From Weissella fangxianensis (GTDB lineage Bacteria > Bacillota > Bacilli > Lactobacillales > Lactobacillaceae), in contig NZ_JAMXDB010000003.1 in assembly GCF_024718545.1 (NCBI RefSeq), positions 49,974 through 113,973 of the forward strand: a stretch of 64,000 bases of DNA, given 5' to 3'. Made by a program: the position numbers and the translations under genes. This document shows positions 8,582-18,538 of this stretch, piece by piece; within the stretch, counting starts at the first letter, position 1, and each line of letters opens with the position of its first letter. The notes below the pieces were generated by a model. It ran no database searches, was not told the DNA's origin, and saw only the letters and a program-made list of their open reading frames with translations.

Positions 8582-9280
8582 ATGTTTAAACAATTACAAG
8601 CAGACTTAGCAAAAGAACACCACATTCATTTTAATAACTTAAAGTTGTTAGAAGAAGCGCTAACACAAGCAAACTATATCAATGAGCACCCGGGTTACAC
8701 TGGGGGTGATTATCAACGTCTTGAGTTTTTAGGAGACGCTATTATGCAACAATCCACGGCGGTCTACTTATTTAAACGTTTTCCAAACTGGGATGAAGGT
8801 CGATTGACAGAGTTGAGGATTTCAATGGTCCAAACAAGGGCGTTCGCAGCTTTGTCACGTGAGTTGCATCTAGATCGTTATGTGCAATTAGGTCGTGGAG
8901 AGGAATTGTCTGGGGCTCGCAATCGAGATTCATTGTTAGAAGATTTATGGGAAGCATTCATCGGTGCTTTGTTCTTAGATCAAGGACAAGAAGTTGTTAT
9001 GGACTTTTTGAAAGAAATTATGTTTGTCAAAATAGATGAAGGTTTCTATGATCAATTTGTAGATTATAAATCTAAATTACAAGAGTTTTTGCAACGACAT
9101 GGAACAGTTAAAATTTCTTATGAAAAGCTTGACGAGCGAGCTATCTCTAATAATGAACAAGTCTTTACGATACAAGTATCCGTTGATGGTAAACCATTAG
9201 CAACTGGTGAAGGTAAATCTACCAAGGATGCCGAAAAAGCGGCTGCCCGAAAAGCTTACCAAACTTTAATGAACAACTAG
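8582..9280 (+). CDS. rnc: Ribonuclease III
   Basis: Double-strand-specific endoribonuclease for rRNA processing and mRNA turnover. The 232-residue protein has the signature RLEFLGDAIM, with likely metal ligands E48, D52, D121 and E124, and a C-terminal double-stranded RNA binding domain ending in KSTKDAEKAAARKAYQ. An extended -10 box (TGG-TATAAT, 8544-8549) lies 33 bases upstream of ATG 8582, so transcription probably starts here. It leads the rnc-smc-ftsY-ylxM-ffh cluster conserved in Firmicutes. Confidence 0.96.
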   Translation: MFKQLQADLAKEHHIHFNNLKLLEEALTQANYINEHPGYTGGDYQRLEFLGDAIMQQSTAVYLFKRFPNWDEGRLTELRISMVQTRAFAALSRELHLDRYVQLGRGEELSGARNRDSLLEDLWEAFIGALFLDQGQEVVMDFLKEIMFVKIDEGFYDQFVDYKSKLQEFLQRHGTVKISYEKLDERAISNNEQVFTIQVSVDGKPLATGEGKSTKDAEKAAARKAYQTLMNN

Positions 9281-9289
9281 GACTATGAA

Positions 9290-12200
9290 ATGAAATTAAA
9301 AACTTTGGAAATAACTGGTTTTAAGTCGTTTGCTGAACGAACTAAAATTGAATTTATGCCAGGTATTACCGGGGTTGTCGGCCCCAATGGATCAGGAAAA
9401 TCAAATATTATTGAAGCAATTCGCTGGGTAATGGGCGAGCAGTCTGCTAAAGGATTGCGCGGTGATAAAATGGCCGATGTTATTTTTGGTGGTACGTCAG
9501 AAAGGGCGCCTTTAAATCGTGCTGAAGTTGCGATAACTTTTGATAACACTGACCATTATTTAAATTCAGATTATTCAGAAATCACAATCACACGAACGTT
9601 ATACCGCAATGGTGATTCAAATTATCAAATCAATGGGGTGCCGGTAAGGCTGAAGGACGTTCATGAACTGTTTATGGATTCAGGGCTAGGCCGTGAAAGC
9701 TTTTCTATTATTTCGCAAGGGCGTGTTGAAAGTATTTTTAGTGCGAAACCAGTTGAACGACGCAGTATTATTGAAGATGTTGCAGGTGTTTATAAATATA
9801 AGCAAAATAAAGATAAAGCAGAAAAGGAACTAGGCGATGTCCATGATAATTTAACGCGTATTACGGATATTTTGTATGAATTACAAGGACGCGTTGAACC
9901 ATTGGCGGAAGAATCAGCAAAAGCGCAGGATTATCTAACAACCAAAGCCTCTTATGATCAGTTGGATCAATCGCGAATTGTGCTCGAATTACTTGATTGG
10001 TATCAAGAAAAAGATGAGTTAACGACAAAATTAACAACGGCTCAAGATGAATATGATACACAACAGACGGTTGTGAATACTAAGAAAACAGAGCTGGAAA
10101 AATTTAGGCAAGAACAAACTGCGTTAAATGCAAAGCAACAAAAATTGCAAGAAGTCTTGTTAGAAAGTATCAAGCAAGTTGAACAATTGACTGGTGAACA
10201 AAACTTGCAGTCAGAACGACTTAAAAATCGAACTGAAACAACGACTGACTTAAACAATCGTTTAAAAGTAGCAACTGAGCGGTTAACCTCACTTGAGGAA
10301 ACATACCAAACATGTTTACAAGAGTTAACGGATCAGCAGGCTGAATATACGTATTATCAACAAGCAATTCAGCAGGCAACTGACAGTCATCCGCGAACTA
10401 AATTATCAAAGATCAATGCTATTATCGAGCAAGTTCGCCATGATTTAGTTGCCATTATGCAAGATTTGACGAGTGCTAAAAATGAGCAAAATTATTTAGC
10501 TCAAGAAAATCAACGTAGTGATGCAGAATCGTTACGACTACGACAACGTCAAGCGAAAATCGATCAACGGTTAGCTGAGGCGAATCGTTTGGTTGAAGAG
10601 CGAAATCAGCATGTTGATCAAACAGAGAAAACATTAACTGAAGTTCAGAGGTCATTTGAAGAGCTGAAGAAAAAAGGCCAAGAATTGGAGCAACAACGTA
10701 ATACTGAGCGACAAGCTTGGTTTACCAAGATGGAGCAAGAACAACGATTAAGTACACGGTTGCAATCATTACAACACTTATCAGAAAATTATGACGGTTA
10801 TTATCAAGGCGTTAAGAACTTAATGAAGGCGCAACAACAATTTGAAGGTATTCAAGATGTTATTGCGAACTTGATTTCAGTGGATGATCAACACCGAGTT
10901 GCTATTGAAACAGCATTAGGTTCGGCATTGCAACATGTTGTTGTTCAAAATGAACAGGCTGGAAAGTCGGCCATTCAATATTTGTCTAAACATCGTTTAG
11001 GACGGGTTACTTTTTTGCCACAAACGACAATTAAAGCACGTCAGTTACCTGATTATCAGATAGCAAAGGTGCAGAATATTGCTGGATTCGTCGGGATTGC
11101 ATCAGAGCTAGTAACAACAGCAGCAGACTATCAAAATATCATTGCGAACCTATTAGGAACCACAGTGGTTGTTACTGATATGTCAGCAGCTATTCCGATG
11201 GCTAAGCAATTAAAACATCGTGTCCGTTTAGTTACTTTGGATGGACAGATCATGAACGCTGGTGGATCCATGACAGGAGGCGCCACGCGTCAGCATGGGA
11301 ATGGTCTACTTTCGCAAAAAAACGAGATCGATCAATTAACGCAACAAGAGTCTGAATTGCATCAGGCTACGCTGGCACTGGAACAGCGAGTTAAACAAAT
11401 TGACCAGCAGCTTAAGGAAGTTACAGAAGCGTTCAATCAACAGCAGGCGCGGGTGTTATCAGCTAATGAAGAATGGCAAAATGATAAGGCTAATTTACAA
11501 TTAGCACAATCAACGCTCAAACAAGTCAAAAAGGAGCAGGCTGCGTTACAATATGACTATCAGTTAGCTGCTGATTCTCAGCACGAGAAAGCATCTGTTG
11601 ATCAGAACGAAGAGTCGATTGCAGAGTTGTCTGCGCAACAACAAAAATTGCAACAGAATTTGGATGACTATTTGCGGCAGCGGTCGGACCTAGAATCTGA
11701 GATTGCACAAGCAGATCAGCAAATCAGTGACTTCAAATCAGCTTTTGCTAAAGCTGAGGCAACGTTATCTTCATTGACTACTCGAAAAAAAGACTTACTT
11801 GAGCAGAAAAATGCTGAACAAGATCAGGTTAAAGCCATTCAACAGCAAATTACTGATTTGACACAGGATAAGAATGATGTTCAAAAACGTTTGGCACAAC
11901 AACTAAAAGATATGCAACAGCAGAAAATGACTGCTGAACAGGATTTGGCAACGCTAAAATTTAAATTACAACAAGTGCAGGAGCAACATGATACAACAAA
12001 CAGTGAATTAAGTATTATCCAAGATACAGTTAGTGAAATGCTAACGAATATTTCGCAATATAATGGTCGTTTGGGTGAACTACGATCATCTATTAATACT
12101 AATGAACAGTTGTTAGAAACAACTTATGACACGTCATTTGAGTTTGCAAAATCTGAGATGTTAAATCTTGATATTGCGACAATTAGGACAAAGTTAAAAT

Positions 12201-12844
12201 TGCTAAAACAAGGCTTGGACGAAATTGGGCATGTCAATTTGAATGCTATTGATGAGTATGCAACGGTTAAGGAACGTTATGATTTTCTGACGCAACAAAA
12301 ACAAGACCTAATTGCGGCTAAAGATAATTTACAAGAGACAATGTCTGAGATGGATACGGAAGTTATTACACGATTCCAATCGACATTTGATGCGATTGCA
12401 GAGCAGTTTGCTAAAATTTTTGTTAAGATGTTTGGTGGTGGGCAAGCGTCATTGGTCCTAACAGACCCAGAACATTTATTAACCACTGGTATTGATATTA
12501 AAGCGCAACCACCTGGCAAAAAGTTTCAACAAATGAGCTTGTTATCGGGTGGTGAAAAAGCGCTAACCGCAATTAGTTTACTATTTGCAATTCTTGCGGT
12601 GAGACCAGTGCCTTTTGCAATTCTTGATGAAACTGAAGCTGCGTTAGACGAGGCGAATGTGGATAGATTTGCACGTTATCTTCATGAAGTAAACCATCGC
12701 ACACAGTTTATTGTCATCACCCATCGAAAAGGAACGATGACGGAAGCCGATGTGCTTTACGGTGTAACAATGCAAGAGCCAGGAGTCTCAACCATGGTTT
12801 CAGTTAATTTGACTGATCTGGATGAAACACTGGTAGAAAACTAG
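9290..12844 (+). CDS. smc: Chromosome partition protein SMC
   Basis: Condensin ATPase for chromosome compaction and segregation, acting with ScpA and ScpB. The 1184-residue protein has Walker A GPNGSGKS at 31-38, two long Gln- and Glu-rich coiled coils (about 165-500 and 680-1025), a hinge near 510-660 ending in AGGSMTGGA, the ABC signature LSGGEKA from 1085, and Walker B LDETEAALD with D1113 and E1114. It starts 9 bases after rnc. The length is standard. Confidence 0.96.
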   Translation: MKLKTLEITGFKSFAERTKIEFMPGITGVVGPNGSGKSNIIEAIRWVMGEQSAKGLRGDKMADVIFGGTSERAPLNRAEVAITFDNTDHYLNSDYSEITITRTLYRNGDSNYQINGVPVRLKDVHELFMDSGLGRESFSIISQGRVESIFSAKPVERRSIIEDVAGVYKYKQNKDKAEKELGDVHDNLTRITDILYELQGRVEPLAEESAKAQDYLTTKASYDQLDQSRIVLELLDWYQEKDELTTKLTTAQDEYDTQQTVVNTKKTELEKFRQEQTALNAKQQKLQEVLLESIKQVEQLTGEQNLQSERLKNRTETTTDLNNRLKVATERLTSLEETYQTCLQELTDQQAEYTYYQQAIQQATDSHPRTKLSKINAIIEQVRHDLVAIMQDLTSAKNEQNYLAQENQRSDAESLRLRQRQAKIDQRLAEANRLVEERNQHVDQTEKTLTEVQRSFEELKKKGQELEQQRNTERQAWFTKMEQEQRLSTRLQSLQHLSENYDGYYQGVKNLMKAQQQFEGIQDVIANLISVDDQHRVAIETALGSALQHVVVQNEQAGKSAIQYLSKHRLGRVTFLPQTTIKARQLPDYQIAKVQNIAGFVGIASELVTTAADYQNIIANLLGTTVVVTDMSAAIPMAKQLKHRVRLVTLDGQIMNAGGSMTGGATRQHGNGLLSQKNEIDQLTQQESELHQATLALEQRVKQIDQQLKEVTEAFNQQQARVLSANEEWQNDKANLQLAQSTLKQVKKEQAALQYDYQLAADSQHEKASVDQNEESIAELSAQQQKLQQNLDDYLRQRSDLESEIAQADQQISDFKSAFAKAEATLSSLTTRKKDLLEQKNAEQDQVKAIQQQITDLTQDKNDVQKRLAQQLKDMQQQKMTAEQDLATLKFKLQQVQEQHDTTNSELSIIQDTVSEMLTNISQYNGRLGELRSSINTNEQLLETTYDTSFEFAKSEMLNLDIATIRTKLKLLKQGLDEIGHVNLNAIDEYATVKERYDFLTQQKQDLIAAKDNLQETMSEMDTEVITRFQSTFDAIAEQFAKIFVKMFGGGQASLVLTDPEHLLTTGIDIKAQPPGKKFQQMSLLSGGEKALTAISLLFAILAVRPVPFAILDETEAALDEANVDRFARYLHEVNHRTQFIVITHRKGTMTEADVLYGVTMQEPGVSTMVSVNLTDLDETLVEN

Positions 12845-12860
12845 GGGGATATGAATAATC

Positions 12861-14105
12861 ATGGGATTATTTGATTTTTTTAAAAAGAAGCCAGTCAAGC
12901 AAGTTGAAGTTGAAATCTTATACCCAAGTAATTGGGAAAATGGCATGCCACCAGTAAAAGTTGTCGCTGTTGAAATATTACAACCAACACCTGGTGAAGC
13001 AATTGACATCGAGTTACCCAAGGCCGATACTACAGAAACAGAAACAGAAACAGAAACAGAAACAGAAACAGAAACAGAAACAGAAACAGAAACAGAAACA
13101 GAAACAGAAACAGAAACAGAAACAGAAACAGAAACAGAAACAGAAACAGAAGTAGAAACAGAGGATGCTAGTGAAAAACTAGATACTGGTCTGAAAAAGA
13201 CTAAGAAGACTTGGTCTGAACGTTGGAATGCCTTTATGGCTAATTTCCGTTCAGTCGATGAGGACTTCTTTGACGACTTGGAAGAAACACTGATTGGTGC
13301 TGATGTTGGTGCCCAAACAGCATTACAATTAACAGATGAATTGCGCGATGAAGTTAAATTGCAAAACGCTAAAAGTAAGCAAGAAATTTCTGAGGTAATT
13401 ATTGACAAGCTGGTTGATCTATATCGTAGCCAGGGGGTTAATGAAGATGCCTCAATGCACTTTGCACCTGAAGGACCAACCGTGATTTTGTTGGTCGGTG
13501 TTAATGGTGTCGGTAAGACGACTACGATCGGGAAACTATCTGCTTATTATAAGCGGGCAGGTAAAAAAGTTGTTTTGGCGGCTGCCGATACATTTAGAGC
13601 TGGTGCCACTGAACAATTAGTCGCATGGGGTGATCGTAACGATATTCCTGTTGTGACTGGTTCAGCTAAGGCCGATCCAGCATCCGTTGTTTTTGATGGT
13701 GTTAAAACGGCTATTGATACTCAGGCAGATATATTATTTGTTGATACAGCTGGTCGCTTACAGAATAATGTTAATTTGATGCAAGAATTATCAAAGATGA
13801 AGCGTATTATTACGCGTGAATTACCAAATGAACCACAGGAAGTATTATTGACTCTAGATGCAACGACTGGTCAAAATGCCGTACAACAAGCAAAATTATT
13901 TAAGGATTCAACTGATGTGACGGGAATCGTGTTAACAAAGTTGGATGGAACAGCCAAGGGTGGGATTGTTCTACCAATTCGAAATGAGTTGCACTTACCA
14001 GTTAAATGGGTTGGATTAGGTGAAAAGGTTACGGATATTCAACCATTTGAAGCAAACGATTTTGCCAAGAGTCTATTCGGTAGTTTGCTAACGGAGTCAA
14101 AATAA
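12861..14105 (+). CDS. ftsY: Signal recognition particle receptor FtsY
   Basis: SRP receptor GTPase that docks ribosome-nascent chain complexes at the membrane with Ffh. The 414-residue protein has an acidic N-terminal A region, an NG domain with P-loop [10 protein letters not shown] (213-222), [18 protein letters not shown] and [10 protein letters not shown]. The A region contains about 20 Thr-Glu pairs (residues 58-97) coded by a perfect ACAGAA repeat, an odd feature described separately. RBS is GGGGG upstream of ATG 12861. The stop overlaps ylxM by one base. Confidence 0.95.
   Translation: MGLFDFFKKKPVKQVEVEILYPSNWENGMPPVKVVAVEILQPTPGEAIDIELPKADTTETETETETETETETETETETETETETETETETETETETEVETEDASEKLDTGLKKTKKTWSERWNAFMANFRSVDEDFFDDLEETLIGADVGAQTALQLTDELRDEVKLQNAKSKQEISEVIIDKLVDLYRSQGVNEDASMHFAPEGPTVILLVGVNGVGKTTTIGKLSAYYKRAGKKVVLAAADTFRAGATEQLVAWGDRNDIPVVTGSAKADPASVVFDGVKTAIDTQADILFVDTAGRLQNNVNLMQELSKMKRIITRELPNEPQEVLLTLDATTGQNAVQQAKLFKDSTDVTGIVLTKLDGTAKGGIVLPIRNELHLPVKWVGLGEKVTDIQPFEANDFAKSLFGSLLTESK
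13032..13151 (+). repeat. Hexanucleotide microsatellite (ACAGAA)20 inside ftsY
   Basis: Twenty uninterrupted copies of ACAGAA, in frame, each coding Thr-Glu. Two diverged units (GTAGAA, ACAGAG) follow at 13152-13163. Because the unit is 6 bases, slippage would change the length of the (TE)n tract but keep the frame. Confidence 0.97.
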
Positions 14106-14446
14106 TGGAACTAGAAAAAAGTATGCGGCTTAATATGTTGTTCGACTTCTATCAGCCCTTACTGACAGTGAAGCAAAATGATTATTTGCAACTATATTAT
14201 GCGGATGATTATTCTCTGGGTGAAATTGCTGAAGAATATCAAGTTTCTAGGCAAGCAGTTTATGATAATATTAAGAGAAGTACCCAGTTGTTAGAGAATT
14301 ATGAAGGTAGATTACATTTGTATGATGACTATCAAAATAGACAACAAGCAGCTGATCACTTGAATGACTATATTCAACAAAACTATCCTGATGACAAAGC
14401 ATTGATTCGCTTAGCATCAAAATTATTGACATTAGAAGAGGAGTAA
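14105..14446 (+). CDS. ylxM: YlxM-family DNA-binding/SRP-associated protein
   Basis: Small helix-turn-helix protein of the YlxM/p13 family. In streptococci YlxM binds SRP components and modulates GTPase activity; its role here is inferred. The 113-residue sequence has [15 protein letters not shown] at the start and an HTH ([21 protein letters not shown], about residues 37-57). It overlaps ftsY by one base and ends 4 bases before ffh, so the three are almost surely co-translated. Confidence 0.92.
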   Translation: MELEKSMRLNMLFDFYQPLLTVKQNDYLQLYYADDYSLGEIAEEYQVSRQAVYDNIKRSTQLLENYEGRLHLYDDYQNRQQAADHLNDYIQQNYPDDKALIRLASKLLTLEEE

Positions 14447-14450
14447 AGTA

Positions 14451-15908
14451 ATGGCCTTTGAAGGTTTAACAGATCGACTACAGAAAGCCTTGAGTGGCTT
14501 ACGTCGTAAAGGAAAAGTTACAGACGCAGACTTACGCGAGACGATGCGTGAAATCCGGCTAGCATTATTGGAAGCCGATGTTAACTTTAAAGTTGTTAAG
14601 GACTTTGTACGCAGTGTTCGTGAAAAAGCAGCGGGTGCCAAAGTCTTAGACGGACTTAACCCAGCTCAACAAATTGTCTCAATTGTTAATGATGAGTTGA
14701 CGGCAATGATGGGTGAGTCAGCCGTAGAACTTAATAAGTCGCCTAAGATACCAACAGTGATTATGATGGTTGGGTTACAAGGTGCTGGTAAAACGACGAC
14801 GGCTGGTAAGTTAGCACTGAAGTTAAAAAATGAACAAAATGCACGACCATTGATGATTGCAGCCGACGTTTACCGTCCAGCCGCCATTGATCAATTAAAG
14901 TCATTAGGTGAGCAAATTGATGTGCCTGTATTTGACATGGGTACGGATGTTAATCCACGTGATATCGTTAAAGCAGGGATGGAAAAAGCGGCTGAGTTAA
15001 AGTCGGATTATGTTTTCATTGATGCGGCTGGTCGTTTACAAATTGACGAAGAGCTGATGCAAGAGTTGGCTGATGTTAAGGATATCGCGCAGCCTGATGA
15101 AATCATGTTGGTTGTCGATGCGATGACTGGTCAGAACGCGGTAGAGACCGCTGAAGGATTTAATAATCGCCTTGATATTACTGGTGTTGTTTTGACGAAG
15201 TTGGATGGTGACACCCGTGGTGGAGCTGCCTTATCAATTCGTGCAGTGACTGGCAAGCCAATTAAGTTTGTTGGTCAAGGAGAAAAAATGACCGATTTGG
15301 ATATCTTCTATCCAGACCGGATGGCTAGTCGAATTCTTGGTATGGGTGACTTACTGACTTTGATTGAAAAGGCCCAAAAAGATTACGACGAGAAACAAGC
15401 TAACGAAACAATGGAAAAAATGAAATCAAATACGTTTGATTTCAATGATTTCATTGATCAGATGGACCAATTGCAAAATATGGGATCAATGGAAGATATT
15501 ATGAAAATGATTCCGGGTATGGCAAATAATCCAGCTTTGAAGAATGCAAAAATTGATCCGAAAGATATGGCACATATTCGTGCAATTGTGATGTCAATGA
15601 CACCTGAAGAACGTGAAAATCCAGATGTTTTGAATCCATCGCGTAAGCGCCGTTTAGCAGCAGGAGCAGGTCGGCCAGTGGTCGAAGTCAATCGTATGGT
15701 TAAACAATTTAATCAGATGAAGAAGATGATGAGCGGTGTGATGAATGGTAACATGGCTGGTATGGAACAAATGATGAACGCCATGGGCGGTGGTGCTAAT
15801 GGTGCTGGCTTCCCAGGAGCTGGTGGCGGTATGAAAGGTAAGATGGCCGACATTGCAATGAAACAAATGGCGCGAAAAATTCGTAAGAACAAGAAAAAAC
15901 GTCGTTAA
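14451..15908 (+). CDS. ffh: Signal recognition particle protein Ffh
   Basis: SRP54 GTPase that binds signal peptides together with the 4.5S/6S RNA. The 485-residue protein has an N domain, a G domain with P-loop GLQGAGKTTT (108-117), DVYRPAAIDQL, DAAGRLQ and TKLDGDTRGG, and a Met-rich M domain from about residue 300. The tail holds a Gly/Met-rich stretch (about 445-465) before a Lys/Arg-rich end. The ATG follows GAGGAG. It is the last gene of the cluster. Confidence 0.96.
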   Translation: MAFEGLTDRLQKALSGLRRKGKVTDADLRETMREIRLALLEADVNFKVVKDFVRSVREKAAGAKVLDGLNPAQQIVSIVNDELTAMMGESAVELNKSPKIPTVIMMVGLQGAGKTTTAGKLALKLKNEQNARPLMIAADVYRPAAIDQLKSLGEQIDVPVFDMGTDVNPRDIVKAGMEKAAELKSDYVFIDAAGRLQIDEELMQELADVKDIAQPDEIMLVVDAMTGQNAVETAEGFNNRLDITGVVLTKLDGDTRGGAALSIRAVTGKPIKFVGQGEKMTDLDIFYPDRMASRILGMGDLLTLIEKAQKDYDEKQANETMEKMKSNTFDFNDFIDQMDQLQNMGSMEDIMKMIPGMANNPALKNAKIDPKDMAHIRAIVMSMTPEERENPDVLNPSRKRRLAAGAGRPVVEVNRMVKQFNQMKKMMSGVMNGNMAGMEQMMNAMGGGANGAGFPGAGGGMKGKMADIAMKQMARKIRKNKKKRR

Positions 15909-15916
15909 TTTTAAAG

Positions 15917-15961
15917 TGTAAAGGAAAATCACTTTACAGCATTTGCTAAGTCTGTTATAGT
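15917..15961 (+). promoter_or_regulatory. rpsP promoter overlapping a dyad
   Basis: TTTACA (15933-15938), 17 bases, TATAGT (15956-15961): a good sigma-A promoter. The -35 box lies within the right arm of TGTAAAG-N8-CTTTACA (15917-15923 / 15932-15938), the same motif and spacing as the dyad before rpmB at 2328-2349. Confidence 0.6.
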
Positions 15962-15999
15962 TATAAATGTAGAAAACAATTGGAGGAATTATTTAAAAT

Positions 16000-16272
16000 A
16001 TGGCAGTTAAAATTCGCTTGAAGCGCATGGGTTCAAAGAAGCACCCTGTATACCGTATCGTTGTTGCTGACTCACGTTCACCACGTGATGGTCGCTTTAT
16101 CGAAACAGTAGGTACTTACAACCCACTTATCCAACCATCAGAAGTTAAATTAGACGAAGAATTAATTTTGTCATGGTTGAACAATGGTGCACAACCATCA
16201 GATACTGTTAAGAATTTGCTATCAAATGCAGGCATTATGGCAAAGTACCATGATGCAAAGTATTCAAAATAA
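16000..16272 (+). CDS. rpsP: 30S ribosomal protein S16
   Basis: Small-subunit ribosomal protein. The 90-residue sequence has the S16 signature [20 protein letters not shown] followed by [15 protein letters not shown] and YNPL. ATG follows GGAGGA. In many Firmicutes rpsP is followed by a KH-domain gene and rimM in one operon; here a strong terminator and an inverted gene come next. Confidence 0.97.
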   Translation: MAVKIRLKRMGSKKHPVYRIVVADSRSPRDGRFIETVGTYNPLIQPSEVKLDEELILSWLNNGAQPSDTVKNLLSNAGIMAKYHDAKYSK

Positions 16273-16283
16273 TTTGATACATC

Positions 16284-16317
16284 AAAAAAGGAATCCATTT
16301 TTGGATTCCTTTTTTTG
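16284..16317 (+). terminator. Rho-independent terminator after rpsP
   Basis: AAAAAAGGAATCCA pairs with TGGATTCCTTTTTT around a short T loop; long T-run. Confidence 0.92.
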
Positions 16318-16377
16318 TGGATTTTTAATTATTAATATGGTCTAATTAGGCATCTTAAAGTCTTTTGTTTTGTGTAC

Positions 16378-17046
16378 TTACCAGATAGTTTGTAAGTCAT
16401 TAAAGACGCGCAATGTTAAATGATCGCCAGTCAGTTGCCAAAGACTTACTGCGCCATTATCTGGCTCTGCATGTTCACCATCAAGTTTTGCAAAGTGTTG
16501 CCCTAATGTACTCAATAGTCTGCCGTGTGAAACTAAAAGTACGTTGGCATTTTCAGTACTTTCGGCAGCAATCTGTTTAAAGCCACTCATCAGTCGTTGC
16601 CAAAATACCGCAGCTGTTTCGGCATCCCCGGTCGGGTCGGCCTCATGAATGGCATTTATGATTTCGAATGGGCCAAGTTGACGAGTTAACTGGTCAAATG
16701 TTGTTGTCACAGGTAAGGCACGTTTTTTGGCAATCAATTGCGCCGCAATAGTGTTAGAAATACCATCAAAATAACCAAAAAATTGTTCTCTTAATTCGGG
16801 TAAAGATTGTAATAATGAGGCATCAGTATGGTTGTTTTGGTCTAAAACCATTTGAGCTGTTGACACCGCACGTTCCAAATCAGAAGAATAGGCACGATCG
16901 AATACAATGTCCTGTAGGCGCTCACCAGCGGCTCGACCATCTTGAATGCCTTTTTCGGTAAGCGGGGCATTAGTCCAGCCTTGGATACGTTTATATTTAT
17001 TGATGTACGTTTCACCGTGCCTGACGATATAAAGATTGATACTCAT
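16378..17046 (-). CDS. Histidine phosphatase family protein (phosphoglycerate mutase-like)
   Basis: Branch-1 histidine phosphatase. The 222-residue protein begins with the catalytic YIVRHGET motif (R9, H10), has GWTNAPLTEKG, AYSSDLERAVSTA, the acid PELREQFFGYFDG, and the second catalytic His in LLVSHGRLL. The substrate cannot be told from sequence; the long middle region and FFGYFDG make a true glycolytic mutase unlikely. The gene lies inverted between rpsP and rimM. RBS AAGGAGAG precedes the ATG. Confidence 0.87.
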   Translation of the reverse strand: MSINLYIVRHGETYINKYKRIQGWTNAPLTEKGIQDGRAAGERLQDIVFDRAYSSDLERAVSTAQMVLDQNNHTDASLLQSLPELREQFFGYFDGISNTIAAQLIAKKRALPVTTTFDQLTRQLGPFEIINAIHEADPTGDAETAAVFWQRLMSGFKQIAAESTENANVLLVSHGRLLSTLGQHFAKLDGEHAEPDNGAVSLWQLTGDHLTLRVFNDLQTIW

Positions 17047-17172
17047 TGATTGCTCTCCTTAGGGTGCAGTTGTTAGTTAGATTTTATCAAATAATTCTCA
17101 GGATTTCCTATTCAGTTAGTTTTCTTTTACTGGTATACTACAATTAATATGACTAATGAAAAGGAAGACAAC

Positions 17173-17679
17173 ATGGCACTTTATAAAGTAGGTAAAATTG
17201 TTAATACGCACGGTATTCGTGGTGAAGTACGCATTGTGCCAACGACAGATTTTCCTGCAGATCGCTTTAAAAAGAACCAAAGTTTGGTTATTCAATCACA
17301 ACAAGGTAATGTAACAGTACAAATTGCGACAGCACGTCAGCATAAACAATTTATGTTAGTTAGTTTTGTCGATATGGAAAATATTAATGATGTTGAGCAA
17401 TACAAAGAGTGCGAGGTTTTTGTGACTGACGAATTGCAACAAGGCTTGCCTGATAATGAATATTATTATCATGAAATTATTGGCTTGAATGTTATTGATA
17501 ACGCAACAAATGAAACCCTTGGTCAGGTAAGTGAAATCATGCCATTACCAGCAAATGATGTCTGGGTTGTTCGTGCACAGGGTGAAGAAGACTTATTCTT
17601 GCCATTTATTGCGGATGTTGTTACCGACATTGATTTAGATGCTGGTACTGCAAAAGTAAATATGTTAGAGGAAATTTAA
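17173..17679 (+). CDS. rimM: Ribosome maturation factor RimM
   Basis: Assists 30S head maturation by binding S19. The 168-residue protein has the start [18 protein letters not shown] and the C-terminal PRC-barrel with [19 protein letters not shown] and DLDAGTA. I chose ATG 17173, which has AAGGAAG 7 bases upstream; an earlier ATG at 17149 sits only about 10 bases from a -10 box (TGG-TATACT, 17134-17139) and lacks a binding site. One base separates it from trmD. Confidence 0.94.
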   Translation: MALYKVGKIVNTHGIRGEVRIVPTTDFPADRFKKNQSLVIQSQQGNVTVQIATARQHKQFMLVSFVDMENINDVEQYKECEVFVTDELQQGLPDNEYYYHEIIGLNVIDNATNETLGQVSEIMPLPANDVWVVRAQGEEDLFLPFIADVVTDIDLDAGTAKVNMLEEI

Positions 17680-17680
17680 A

Positions 17681-18418
17681 ATGCGAATTGATGTATTAAG
17701 CCTATTCCCAAATATGTTTGCGCCAATGCGAGAATCTATTATTGGTAAAACAGTTGAACGGGGCTTGGTTGATTTTAATGTGACTGATTTTAGAGATTAT
17801 ACAGAAAATAAACACAACAAGGTTGATGATGAAATTTATGGTGGTGGGCAAGGCATGCTTTTAATGCCACAGCCATTATTTGATGCGATGGATGCCGTGG
17901 AAAAGGAAGCTGGCAGTCGTGGCCGAGTTATTTTGATGGATCCAGCGGGTAAGACTTTCAATCAAGCCATTGCCGAAGAACTAGCCCAAGAAGATCATCT
18001 AACTATTATCGCGGGTCATTATGAAGGTTACGATGAACGTATCCGGACGTTAGTTGATGATGAAATTTCCTTGGGAGACTTTGTGTTAACTGGTGGTGAA
18101 CTAGGTGCGATGACAGTGGTTGACGCCACGGTACGTCTATTAGATGAGGCGCTTGGAGATGAACGCTCTGCTGTTGATGAATCATTTTCAACTGGTTTAC
18201 TTGAATATCCACAATATACACGGCCAGCTGATTTTAGAGGCTTGAAAGTGCCCGATGTGCTACTATCTGGTCACCATGCTAATATTGCAAAATGGAAGCA
18301 TAAAGAGGCGTTACGTCGCACCTATCAGCGGCGTCCAGATTTACTAGCCGATTATGAATTAACGACGGATGATCAAAAACTATTAAAAGAAATTAAACAA
18401 GAAGAACAAATCAATTAG
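17681..18418 (+). CDS. trmD: tRNA (guanine-N1-)-methyltransferase TrmD
   Basis: Methylates G37 of tRNAs, guarding reading frame. The 245-residue SPOUT protein has [34 protein letters not shown] in the knot, [12 protein letters not shown], and the [15 protein letters not shown] segment. It starts one base after rimM. The rimM-trmD-rplS order is conserved across Firmicutes, but rplS has its own promoter here. Confidence 0.96.
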   Translation: MRIDVLSLFPNMFAPMRESIIGKTVERGLVDFNVTDFRDYTENKHNKVDDEIYGGGQGMLLMPQPLFDAMDAVEKEAGSRGRVILMDPAGKTFNQAIAEELAQEDHLTIIAGHYEGYDERIRTLVDDEISLGDFVLTGGELGAMTVVDATVRLLDEALGDERSAVDESFSTGLLEYPQYTRPADFRGLKVPDVLLSGHHANIAKWKHKEALRRTYQRRPDLLADYELTTDDQKLLKEIKQEEQIN

Positions 18419-18425
18419 TCATTGC

Positions 18426-18538
18426 TTGTTAACAGATTATTAATGTGGTATTATTTTATTCAGTGCTTATAGCACAAAATAAAACCCGATAATCCGCTGG
18501 CCGAGTGGTGCAATGATTGTCGAAGAGGAGATTTAATT
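18426..18538 (+). promoter_or_regulatory. rplS promoter and structured leader (L19 leader candidate)
   Basis: TTGTTA (18426-18431), 17 bases, TATTAT (18449-18454) gives a promoter. The leader then has a small hairpin (GTGC-TTATA-GCAC) and a longer stem CGATAATC (18487-18494) with GATTGTCG (18515-18522), enclosing a GC-rich loop. A ribosomal protein L19 leader is known from low-GC Gram-positives; the match to that family is my inference from position and structure. Confidence 0.5.

Noticed and set aside
13032..13151. Repeat array as CRISPR or similar
   Set aside because: The unit is 6 bases with no spacers; it is a coding microsatellite. No CRISPR repeats were seen anywhere in the window.
12800..13408. 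Minus-strand ORF with a long Ser-Val repeat, and a plus-strand Gln-Lys repeat ORF at 12961-13155
   Set aside because: Both are other-frame readings of the ACAGAA repeat in ftsY; no ribosome binding site, and the ftsY frame is clearly the real one.
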